A DNA stretch of 64,000 nt from Ignavibacteria bacterium. GTDB taxonomy: Bacteria > Bacteroidota > Ignavibacteria > OLB7. Shown here piece by piece: positions 52,426 to 59,974 of the stretch. The first letter of the stretch is position 1; each line of letters starts with the position of its first letter. The notes beneath the pieces are model-generated. The model was not told the origin of the DNA. It saw only the letters and a list, made by a program, of their open reading frames with translations, and did not search any database. The translations under genes and the position numbers were made by a program. Location of the stretch: NCBI GenBank assembly GCA_020635205.1, contig JACKAE010000005.1, positions 310,001 to 374,000 on the forward strand. Reading direction: 5' to 3'.

Positions 52426-55023
52426 ATGGAAAGCAATTTTTCCAACCGCGTTAACGATGTAATCCGCCTCAGTCGCGAGGAGGCATTGCGGCTGGGACAC
52501 GATTACATCGGCACAGAGCATCTTCTTCTCGGTATTATCCGCGAAGGAGAAGGGGTTGCCGTCAAGATCCTGCGGAATCTTGGGGGTGACCTATACAAAA
52601 TCAAAAAAGCAATCGAAGATACCGTTCGGGCAACTGGCGGTACACTAACCATCGGTAATATTCCGCTGACCAAGCAGGCTGAGAAGGTGCTGAAGGTGAC
52701 ATACTTAGAGGCGAAACTCTTCAAGAGTGATCGTATCGGTACGGAACACCTTCTCCTCTCACTACTGCGCGATGACGACAATATCGCCGCACAAATTCTC
52801 TCCCAGTTTGGCATTACCTACGACGCCGTCCGCTCTGAACTGGAAAATATCCAGTCGGGCAAGCCGAGTGGTTCCGGTGCTACTGCCGGACGTTCTGGTT
52901 CCGCACGTTCCCGTGAAAAGCAAGACAGAGTAAAGACACCGGTGCTCGACAACTTCGGTCGTGACCTGACCAAACTTGCATCAGATGACAAACTTGATCC
53001 GGTGATCGGTCGTGAGAAAGAGATTGAGCGAGTTGCTCAGATACTCTCCCGTAGAAAAAAGAACAATCCAGTGTTGATTGGCGAACCGGGGGTTGGTAAA
53101 ACTGCCATCGCAGAAGGACTTGCCCTTCGCATAGTTGAGCGGAAAGTCTCACGCGTTCTCTTCGACAAGCGGATCGTGACACTGGACCTTGCTGCACTCG
53201 TTGCCGGCACGAAATATCGTGGACAGTTCGAGGAGCGGATGAAGGCGGTGATGAGCGAACTGGAGAAGGCGAAAGATGTGATTCTCTTCATCGACGAGTT
53301 ACACACAATTGTGGGCGCAGGTGGAGCAAGTGGATCACTCGACGCATCGAACATGTTCAAGCCAGCCTTAGCTCGGGGGGATATTCAGTGCATTGGCGCG
53401 ACAACGCTCGACGAGTATCGCCAGTACATCGAAAAAGATGGTGCGCTCGACCGACGCTTCCAGAAGATCATGGTCGATCCGCCAACAGTCAACGAGACAG
53501 TTCAGATTCTTCAGAACATCAAAGATCGTTACGAAGAACACCACAACGTTCGCTATAGCGACGAGGCGATTATTGCCTGCGTCCACATGTCGGAACGATA
53601 TATCACCGACAAGTTCCTTCCAGACAAAGCACTCGACGTGCTCGACGAAGTTGGATCCCGTATCCACTTAACGAGCATCGTTGTGCCGAAGTCGATCCTC
53701 GAGCTTGAAGAGAAGATCGAGGATATTAAGGGGGAGAAAAACCAGGTGGTGAAGAGCCAAAATTTCGAGGAGGCTGCACGCCTTCGCGATATGGAGAAGA
53801 AATACTTAGCAGAGCTTGAAGAGGCGAAAGAAGAGTGGGAGGAGAGTGCCGAGGAGCGCGTTGTTGACGTTACCGAAGAGGATGTTGCCCAGGTAGTAGC
53901 TATGATGACCGGTATTCCAGTGACAAAGATCGCACAGGAAGAATCGGAGAAACTCATCAAGATGTCCGAAAACCTTACCAAAGAGGTTATCGGTCAGGAC
54001 GAAGCAATCGGCAAGCTGGCAAAGGCTATCCGTCGCGCTCGTGCAGGGTTAAAAGACCCGAACCGTCCAATCGGTTCATTCCTTTTCCTCGGACCTACCG
54101 GCGTCGGTAAAACCGAGCTTGTGAAGGCACTTGCACGCTATCTGTTCGACAGCGAAGATGCTTTAGTTCGGATCGATATGAGTGAGTACATGGAGAAGTT
54201 CTCCGTATCACGGCTTGTTGGTGCACCTCCGGGATACGTTGGTTACGAGGAGGGAGGACAGTTGACCGAGAAAATCCGGCGTAAGCCATACTCGGTGGTT
54301 CTGCTCGACGAAATCGAGAAGGCGCATCCAGATGTCTTCAACATTCTCTTGCAGGTTCTCGACGACGGCGTTCTAACCGACAGCTTGGGACGGCGCGTTG
54401 ACTTCAAGAACACGATTATCGTGATGACCTCGAACATTGGTATCAAGGAGATTAAGGCTGGTGGGCAGATGGGCTTTGTCTCCGGTGACGAGACTGATAA
54501 GTATGATGAGATGAAGGGGAAGATCGAAGAGTCTATGAAACGACACTTCAATCCAGAGTTCCTGAATCGACTCGATGAAATCATCGTCTTCCACCAGTTG
54601 ACCAAAGAGAACATCTTCGATATTATCGATATCCAGACTCGCTATTTGCTTCAGCGTCTGAACGCGATGGACTTAACGGTGGAGATCGACGAGGCCGCAA
54701 AGGCTTTCCTCGCAGAGAAAGGTTACGACGAAAAATATGGTGCTCGACCACTGCGGAGAACCATACAGCGCTATATCGAGGATGAGCTTGCCGATCGGTT
54801 AATTCGAGGTGAACTGGAGTCGGGTTCTATCGTGATGATCGGTCTCGACGAAGAGAAAGGAGTGCTGACCTACGAGCCGAAGGGGAAGAAACCGAAACGA
54901 GGGAAGAAGAAAGGAACAGCCAACGATACGGTAAAGGATGAAAAAGAGGGTGAAGATTCAAAGGATGGGGGGGGAAGCGAAGGTGAAGGAGTAGAGGAAG
55001 AGGAACGGGAAGAGATAGAATAA
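52426..55023 (+). CDS. clpC: ATP-dependent Clp protease ATP-binding subunit ClpC
   Basis: AAA+ unfoldase partner of ClpP, 865 residues. The N-terminal repeat domain (residues 1-145) has the double LGHDYIGTEHLLLGIIREG / IGTEHLLLSLLRD motif. AAA-1 has Walker A GEPGVGKTA at about 219-227 and Walker B LFIDELHT. A UVR-type segment (FEEAARLRDMEKKYL, about 445-460) marks ClpC rather than ClpB. AAA-2 has GPTGVGKTE near 555, VGAPPGYVGYEEGG and LDEIEKAHP. The ClpP-loop region lies in AAA-2. The last about 50 residues are charged (KKPKRGKKKG then a Glu-rich tail), a lineage-specific extension. It removes misfolded proteins in the cytoplasm. A strong terminator follows. Confidence 0.96.
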   Translation: MESNFSNRVNDVIRLSREEALRLGHDYIGTEHLLLGIIREGEGVAVKILRNLGGDLYKIKKAIEDTVRATGGTLTIGNIPLTKQAEKVLKVTYLEAKLFKSDRIGTEHLLLSLLRDDDNIAAQILSQFGITYDAVRSELENIQSGKPSGSGATAGRSGSARSREKQDRVKTPVLDNFGRDLTKLASDDKLDPVIGREKEIERVAQILSRRKKNNPVLIGEPGVGKTAIAEGLALRIVERKVSRVLFDKRIVTLDLAALVAGTKYRGQFEERMKAVMSELEKAKDVILFIDELHTIVGAGGASGSLDASNMFKPALARGDIQCIGATTLDEYRQYIEKDGALDRRFQKIMVDPPTVNETVQILQNIKDRYEEHHNVRYSDEAIIACVHMSERYITDKFLPDKALDVLDEVGSRIHLTSIVVPKSILELEEKIEDIKGEKNQVVKSQNFEEAARLRDMEKKYLAELEEAKEEWEESAEERVVDVTEEDVAQVVAMMTGIPVTKIAQEESEKLIKMSENLTKEVIGQDEAIGKLAKAIRRARAGLKDPNRPIGSFLFLGPTGVGKTELVKALARYLFDSEDALVRIDMSEYMEKFSVSRLVGAPPGYVGYEEGGQLTEKIRRKPYSVVLLDEIEKAHPDVFNILLQVLDDGVLTDSLGRRVDFKNTIIVMTSNIGIKEIKAGGQMGFVSGDETDKYDEMKGKIEESMKRHFNPEFLNRLDEIIVFHQLTKENIFDIIDIQTRYLLQRLNAMDLTVEIDEAAKAFLAEKGYDEKYGARPLRRTIQRYIEDELADRLIRGELESGSIVMIGLDEEKGVLTYEPKGKKPKRGKKKGTANDTVKDEKEGEDSKDGGGSEGEGVEEEEREEIE

Positions 55024-55053
55024 TCAAACCTCTCTCCCAGATTACAGTATCAC

Positions 55054-55097
55054 AAAATCCCGGATTGCACGGAAGTGCATCCGGGATTTTTTATTTT
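55054..55097 (+). terminator. Rho-independent terminator of clpC
   Basis: AAAATCCCGGATTGCAC (55054-55070) pairs with GTGCATCCGGGATTTT (55075-55090), with one bulged T, and is followed by TTATTTT. It begins 31 bp after the clpC stop. Confidence 0.9.
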
Positions 55098-55167
55098 CCC
55101 CCGGCTCAATGTCTGTATATTGCACCAAATGTCGTGTTCTCTCTCATCAAATCGAATGCAAAGTATT

Positions 55168-55665
55168 ATGAGAAGATCGGTTCTTCTATCACTTATCATT
55201 GCAGGCTTCCTTCTCTTCGGAGGAGTCGCATCAGTCAACGCACAGCAAACCCTTTTCGGACTCGGGCCCAAAATAGGACTCTACCTTGACGGTCCAGTCT
55301 TTCTGATTGGCGGTGTTGTCGAACTACCAGTAACCAGAGAGTGGATATTCGAGCCGGGCGTTGAACTTGTTTTTGAGCAGAACAGTACCACACGGATTGT
55401 AGGTGATGCAAACGTTCGATATGCTTTCCAGATTCGTGGCGAAGATTTCTCTCCCTATCTCTTAGGTGGAGCTGGTTTGGCGCTCGACATCTCCTCAAGA
55501 GGTGGCGAGACGCAGACGCAAACAGACTTCCGCCTAAATGTTGGTGGAGGAGTTACGCTGAACACACGTTCCAGCACACAATACTGGGGTGGTCTGAAAA
55601 TCTTCTTCCTTAGCGAAGACGACAGCGATATTTCATTGCAAGGTGGGATACTCTTCTACTTGTAG
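55168..55665 (+). CDS. Small outer-membrane beta-barrel protein
   Basis: A 165-residue exported protein with start at ATG 55168 (an ATG at 55156 is an equally possible start). The signal peptide MRRSVLLSLIIAGFLLFGG ends near VNAQ. The mature part alternates short strands typical of an eight-stranded barrel (LGPKIGLYLDG, EWIFEPGVELVFEQN, FSPYLLGGAGLALDI, DFRLNVGGGVTLNT, STQYWGGLKIFFL) and closes with GGILFYL. The pattern matches OmpA/OmpX-type outer-membrane barrels. There is no visible ligand. It follows the clpC terminator and has its own promoter. A repeat-poor gap then leads to the IS630 relic. Confidence 0.75.
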   Translation: MRRSVLLSLIIAGFLLFGGVASVNAQQTLFGLGPKIGLYLDGPVFLIGGVVELPVTREWIFEPGVELVFEQNSTTRIVGDANVRYAFQIRGEDFSPYLLGGAGLALDISSRGGETQTQTDFRLNVGGGVTLNTRSSTQYWGGLKIFFLSEDDSDISLQGGILFYL

Positions 55666-55867
55666 AGTGTATGTGATATAGCAGATAGCAGATTGAAGAG
55701 GCTGTGATGAGGATCTCCCACATCACAGCCTCTTTTGGTACGGAGAGTTCTGTGCCCTTGAGAGTGGAGCTTGCAACATTCCACGATCGAGTGCTGCTAC
55801 GACTCGAACAATGCCATCGGCGGAAGACCAAACGGTACGTCAAGATCACGACGCTCCTTAGTTATGC

Positions 55868-56190
55868 TTGACTCTGAATTCTCTGCCGAGGAGACCTTAT
55901 GCGCGACGCAGTCACGTCATCTGCAGTAATGACAGCTCCTATCGTAGTGGTACCCTTCGTACGTCGATGCGCGAGACCAAGAGCGGCGTCAAGATCACCT
56001 ATCTGCCTGCATACTCACCGAACCTGAATCTGATTGAACGGCTTTGGAAGTATCTGCGACGAGAGGTGATTGACACGACAGACTACCCATCATTCAAGGA
56101 ATTTACATCAGCCATCCTTTCGTTCTTCCAGCGTAGAAGGAACATCAAGACAAACTGAACTCACTCTGTGCTCTCAACTTTCACATCTCC
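55868..56190 (+). pseudogene. IS630-family transposase relic (C-terminal part)
   Basis: From about 55906 the + strand encodes HVICSNDSSYRSGTLRTSMRE, then VKITYLPAYSPNLNLIERLW KYLRREVI in pieces, the conserved DDE_3 end of IS630 transposases. After the KTN stop at 56156-56158, a shift of frame continues as DKLNSLCALNFH, the usual terminal motif, so at least one frameshift has occurred. Upstream to 55740 the reading frame of the N-terminal two-thirds is missing or degraded. The element cannot move by itself. It marks the left side of an AT-richer patch. Confidence 0.75.
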
Positions 56191-56235
56191 TAATCTTTCG
56201 CGTTTTCATTTGCCCCATGCATATTACTGTTCGAT

Positions 56236-56655
56236 TTAAACGACTTGCAGTCGGCACCTGTAGATTCTGCCAGAAGAGTACATATAGCACCCGATTTGAT
56301 CCCAATGAATCGAATAGATTAGCCATACGGGAACAGCGGGTATCATGCTTGGTTTATCTCGTGGAGAAGGAGCAGCTTTGCCGAAAATATGACTATGATA
56401 ACAACCAATTAAGGACATGTTTCGCTCGCTGCATTTGCGTTTGCAGGTTTCAACTTCGAAGGCTGAAATCGAGAATGAACGACGCTGATTCGAAGAGTTT
56501 TTTGTTGGCATAGGGATGAGCCAATTTGATGACTTCGTAGAATATAGACCCAATAGTCCACACGCTTCTCGAGGCACTTCACGATGACTATGATCCACGA
56601 TGCCTCGCACATCAAGATTCCGAATTTTGAAGCTAACTCGGCTCATGAATTCCAA
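56236..56655 (-). CDS. JAMM/MPN+ (Prok-JAB) metalloprotease domain protein
   Basis: A 139-residue protein (ATG 56655; ATG at 56646 is also possible). It carries a complete JAMM zinc site: Glu30 in PREACGLL, His87 and His89 in CYHSHIFGKAAPSPRD, Ser97 and Asp100, i.e. HxH-x7-S-x2-D. Family members remove ubiquitin-like modifiers or cleave related bonds; bacterial ones often sit next to E1/E2-like genes or sulfur-carrier genes, none of which is visible here. No signal peptide is seen. The gene follows an unknown 118-residue gene by 14 bp on the same strand, so they are probably co-transcribed. Composition is AT-richer than the neighbours, which suggests acquisition by transfer. Confidence 0.82.
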   Translation of the reverse strand: MEFMSRVSFKIRNLDVRGIVDHSHREVPREACGLLGLYSTKSSNWLIPMPTKNSSNQRRSFSISAFEVETCKRKCSERNMSLIGCYHSHIFGKAAPSPRDKPSMIPAVPVWLIYSIHWDQIGCYMYSSGRIYRCRLQVV

Positions 56656-56669
56656 TGCATTTATGATAA

Positions 56670-57026
56670 TTACAACAACCCGGTAATCAACTGCAAGAAG
56701 TACTTCTTGTCCTGCACAATGATACTATCGATTAAGTCAAAGAGATCACCGATGAAATCACCTCCAACAATGTCAGGAGTATTTGGAGCAGAGGTGCTTC
56801 CAGAATTTCCATTGACAGACTTTGTCATCTGAAAGATAATCTTCGGATTCTCATCAATCATACGTGCGAGTGCATTAGTAATAACCGCAAAATTCTTACA
56901 GATCTCGTTGTCATGACCCATAAAATCATCGGCATGTCCCATGATATTTCGGATATAACCACGTCGTTCAGCATCCCAACTCTCAGAAGATTGTGATGGG
57001 CGGTCTTGCTTTTCTGTTGTTGCCAT
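56670..57026 (-). CDS. Unknown 118-residue protein in operon with the JAMM protein
   Basis: I start at ATG 57026 with a GGAG site 10-12 bases ahead; the open frame upstream has an unlikely hydrophobic prefix. The product begins with a polar, probably disordered segment (MATTEKQDRPSQSSES), followed by helical stretches (AERRGYIRNIMGHADDFM, FAVITNALARMI), a Gly/Ser/Pro-rich linker (NGNSGSTSAPNTPDIVGG) and a final helix (FIGDLFDLIDSII..FLQLITGLL). There is no known domain and no ubiquitin-like GG terminus. It could be a substrate, adaptor or regulator of the JAMM protein, which is speculation. It may also be an unrelated transferred gene. Confidence 0.65.
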   Translation of the reverse strand: MATTEKQDRPSQSSESWDAERRGYIRNIMGHADDFMGHDNEICKNFAVITNALARMIDENPKIIFQMTKSVNGNSGSTSAPNTPDIVGGDFIGDLFDLIDSIIVQDKKYFLQLITGLL

Positions 57027-57231
57027 GTTCAGTCTCCAAATTAGTATTAGAACTCTGTGAATTGCAGCATTATTTGAGGCAAACACAACTGCATATATTA
57101 ATGAACCATGATAACTCCTTATCAAGTGGCAGGAAATACTGGGGTTCAGGTATTTGTTCGTCTACTTGAATTCAGCTATTAGAGCGTGTTGACAAACAGC
57201 GAATAGAAAGCGATATCCGAGCTAAAAGAGT

Positions 57232-57363
57232 ATGAGCCTCACCCGCCACAGTCTCAGCGATGATCAGTATGCCCGTATCGAAGCTCTGCTCCCGGCTACA
57301 GCAAAGAACAACCGACTGTTCATGGAAAATCACTTGAAAAATTTCAGGGATTTAAAAAAATAA
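57232..57363 (+). pseudogene. IS5-type transposase relic (N-terminal part)
   Basis: An ATG at 57232 opens a 43-codon frame beginning MSLTRHSLSDDQYARIEALL and containing AKNNRLFMEN, a match to the start of IS5-family transposases. It then runs into unrelated residues and a TAA at 57361. The rest of the gene is missing. The TAGAGCGTGTTGACAAAC segment (57180-57197) just before resembles the IS5-type end. The fragment bounds the JAMM patch on its right side. Confidence 0.7.
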
Positions 57364-57475
57364 AAAGGTGAACCCAGAACAAGGTACTGTCAGAGGCAGA
57401 ACTATAGAGAAGTAAATTCAAGTCAGATAAAGTGATCGGGTTGTGTGGGGCATCTCGGGTATCCCTCACCCCCAG

Positions 57476-57575
57476 CCCCTCTCCCAAGTATCATTCGATC
57501 AACCTACTCTTCTCAGGGTGGGAAAGGGGAGTCGGAATCGAGGATGCCGATCTCCCCCGACTTGGAAGTCGGGGG
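57476..57575. repeat. Two interspersed palindromes (CCCCTCTCCCA and CCCCCGACTT types)
   Basis: CCCCTCTCCCA (57476-57486) pairs with TGGGAAAGGGG (57519-57529), with one mismatch, a pattern preceded by CCCTCACCCCCAG. It is common between genes in many genomes from memory. CCCCCGACTT (57554-57563) pairs perfectly with AAGTCGGGGG (57566-57575) around GG. No ORF is present. Confidence 0.55.
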
Positions 57576-57635
57576 TTAATGAGAGTACCCATCGCATCCG
57601 ACCTGAAGCCTCTATAATATGTTTTAGTAGAGGGA

Positions 57636-57774
57636 ACCCAGTAACACTAAGTTCACGCATAGTATTAACAACGTTTGCCCCGCGAAGCGGGGCGTCAGTC
57701 CATCGCCACTCTCGTTAGAGGGGGGCGATCAATAGCTACTAAGAGATAGTCCCGCAGAGCAGGACGAAAGAACG
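57636..57774. repeat. Structured repeat, copy B
   Basis: Second copy of the 138-bp block of 12296-12434. It has the stem GCCCCGC-gaa-GCGGGGC (57678-57694), TCGCC/GGCGA (57704-57708 with 57725-57729) around CTC-gtta-GAG, and GTCCCGC/GCAGGAC (57750-57766, one mismatch). In the CACTA/TAGTA stem (57646-57665) the C-G pair of copy A is changed to T-A, which keeps pairing. It lies between the JAMM patch and the glmS terminator. Confidence 0.65.
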
Positions 57775-57793
57775 TTCAGGCGAAGAGAAAACG

Positions 57794-57826
57794 ATAAACG
57801 CCTGACAGGAAGTGTCAGGCGTTTAT
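57794..57826 (-). terminator. Terminator downstream of glmS
   Basis: ATAAACGCCTGACA (57794-57807) and TGTCAGGCGTTTAT (57813-57826) pair perfectly over 14 bp with a 5-base loop. On the minus strand the tail reads CGTTTTCTC. It lies 33 bp after the glmS stop. Confidence 0.85.
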
Positions 57827-57858
57827 GATAATCGGTTGTGTTTACTTGGTTCTCCTCT

Positions 57859-59691
57859 CTACTCCACCGTCACCGATTTCGCCAAGTTTCTCGGTTGGTC
57901 AACGTTGCAGCCACGCTCCACTGCCATGTAGTAGCTGAGAAGCTGTAGCGGTAGAACGTTGATAATCGGAGAGAGGAAGGGGAGAGTCTCCGGCACGTAG
58001 ATCACGTGTTCGGCAAGTCCCTCAATCTGCTGGTTCCCTTCGTTTGTGATGGCAATCACTCGTCCGTTCCGTGCCCGTACTTCCTCGATGTTTGAGACGA
58101 CTTTGTTGTAGACCCCATCTTGAGCCGCGATGAAAACCACCGGCATGTTCTCGTCGATCAAGGCAATCGGACCATGCTTCATTTCTGCTGCCGGGTATCC
58201 TTCAGCGTGGATGTAGCTGATCTCCTTCAACTTCAGTGCTCCCTCCAACGCTACCGGATAGTTGTAGCCTCGACCGAGGTAGAGGAAGTTCGGAGCCTGT
58301 GCGTAGGCCTTTGCAATCTCTTGAATCTGCTCGTGACGGGAGAGGGCGTACTCTACCTTCTCTGGAAGTTCCCGCAGTGCTGCGAGGACAGCTTCTCCCT
58401 CAGATGCACTCATCCGCTTCATCCGAGCTAACTTCACCGCCATCAAGGCGAGCACCATTAGCTGCGATGTGAAGGCTTTTGTCGAGGCGACACCGATTTC
58501 TGGGCCAGCGTGCGAGTAGACTCCGGCATCGGTTTCACGTGCAATCGATGAGCCGACAACGTTGACGATCCCGAGCGTCATTGCCCCTCGACGCTTCGCT
58601 TCCCGCAGTGCTGCCAACGTATCGGAAGTTTCCCCCGACTGGCTGATGGCAATCACAATGTCATCTTTCGTGATAATTGGATCGCGGTAGCGAAACTCGC
58701 TCGCATACTCCACTTCTACTGGAATGCCAGCAAGTCCCTCAATCAGATATTCCCCTACAAGTCCAGCGTGGAAGGATGTGCCGCAACCGACGATTATCAA
58801 ACGTTGTGCATCTCGCAGTCGATCGATCACGTTCATCAATCCACCGAGCCGAACAGTGCTCGCCTCGCTGTCGAGGCGTCCCCGCATCGCATTTCGGATC
58901 GTCTCCGGCTGCTCGAAAATTTCTTTCAGCATGAAGTGATCGTATCCCCCCTTCTCAATCTCTGCAAGATCAAACTCCACCTCTTCCACTTCCTTATCGA
59001 CAGTCGTGTCATCGTCGATACGCTTGGTAACGTAGCGATCTCGCTCGATCACAGCCATCTCGCCATCATCTAAGTAGACTACTTGTCGGGTGTGCTGCAC
59101 AATTGCCGATGCGTCGGAGGCGACGATAAACTCTCCGTCGCCAATGCCGATTGCCAAAGGGGATCCATTCCGGGCAACGTAGAGTCGGTTTGGGTCGAAG
59201 GCACTCACCATTGCGATGCCGTAGGCTCCTACCACCTGCTTCAGTGCGTAGCGGAAGGCTTTCGCCATATCTCCAAGTTCGTCGTAGAAGGCACGAATTA
59301 GGACAACGAGAACCTCTGTGTCAGTTTCAGATCGGAAGGTGTAGCCGTCGGCTGCAAGTTTCTTCTTGAGTGCTGCGTAGTTTTCGATGATGCCGTTGTG
59401 GATAAGGGCGATCTCGCCATCCTCGTCGGTGTGTGGGTGAGCATTCAAGTCATTCGGGGCACCATGTGTTGCCCAGCGGGTGTGGCCAATGCCCACTGTT
59501 CCTGAAACTGGTTCGGTTTGCAGAACTCTGTCCAGAACACTCACTTTTCCTACCCGCTTCTTTACAGTCAGGCCTCCGTTAACTACAGCGACGCCAGCGG
59601 AGTCATACCCTCTATACTCAAGGCGTTTCAATCCATTCAGGAGAATCGACGTTGCGTCCTGTTCTCCGATATATCCAACAATTCCACACAT
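57859..59691 (-). CDS. glmS: Glutamine--fructose-6-phosphate aminotransferase (isomerizing)
   Basis: Makes glucosamine-6-phosphate for peptidoglycan and LPS synthesis from fructose-6-phosphate and glutamine. The 610-residue protein has the N-terminal glutaminase domain, with the nucleophile Cys2 in MCGIVGYIG and HTRWATHG. Two SIS sugar-binding domains follow: IVGCGTSFHAGLVG.., VIAISQSGETSDTLAALRE, LYLGRGYNYPVALEGALKLKEISYIHAEGY (shortened) and the final PRNLAKSVTVE, the canonical C-terminus. ATG at 59691 begins MCGIVGYIG. There is no sign of a glmS ribozyme upstream. A clear terminator follows. Identification is certain. Confidence 0.97.
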   Translation of the reverse strand: MCGIVGYIGEQDATSILLNGLKRLEYRGYDSAGVAVVNGGLTVKKRVGKVSVLDRVLQTEPVSGTVGIGHTRWATHGAPNDLNAHPHTDEDGEIALIHNGIIENYAALKKKLAADGYTFRSETDTEVLVVLIRAFYDELGDMAKAFRYALKQVVGAYGIAMVSAFDPNRLYVARNGSPLAIGIGDGEFIVASDASAIVQHTRQVVYLDDGEMAVIERDRYVTKRIDDDTTVDKEVEEVEFDLAEIEKGGYDHFMLKEIFEQPETIRNAMRGRLDSEASTVRLGGLMNVIDRLRDAQRLIIVGCGTSFHAGLVGEYLIEGLAGIPVEVEYASEFRYRDPIITKDDIVIAISQSGETSDTLAALREAKRRGAMTLGIVNVVGSSIARETDAGVYSHAGPEIGVASTKAFTSQLMVLALMAVKLARMKRMSASEGEAVLAALRELPEKVEYALSRHEQIQEIAKAYAQAPNFLYLGRGYNYPVALEGALKLKEISYIHAEGYPAAEMKHGPIALIDENMPVVFIAAQDGVYNKVVSNIEEVRARNGRVIAITNEGNQQIEGLAEHVIYVPETLPFLSPIINVLPLQLLSYYMAVERGCNVDQPRNLAKSVTVE

Positions 59692-59974
59692 AAGTCAATT
59701 TGAACGATAAAAATGAAGAAGTATCCCCTCTCAGGGAAGTTTCAAGATAGTGACTTGCCCCTGCAAGTAGTTGTTCCAAGCCGAAAGCGAAAATGAGAGG
59801 CGAAAAACTTTAGCGTTGGATACTCTCCTCCGCTTTTCTACTTTTACCACCCTTTCACTGAAATGTATTGAATGCGACTGCAGGGGAGAAAGTCCATAAA
59901 TGCTCGGAAAGCCTTCGGGGAGAGCACTATTAATAAGTGGAAAACCCTCTTCAGTTCCCAACATCAAGAAGATT

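Noticed and set aside
59692..59974. Possible glmS ribozyme upstream of glmS
   Set aside because: No sign of the conserved core; this RNA is known mainly from Firmicutes.
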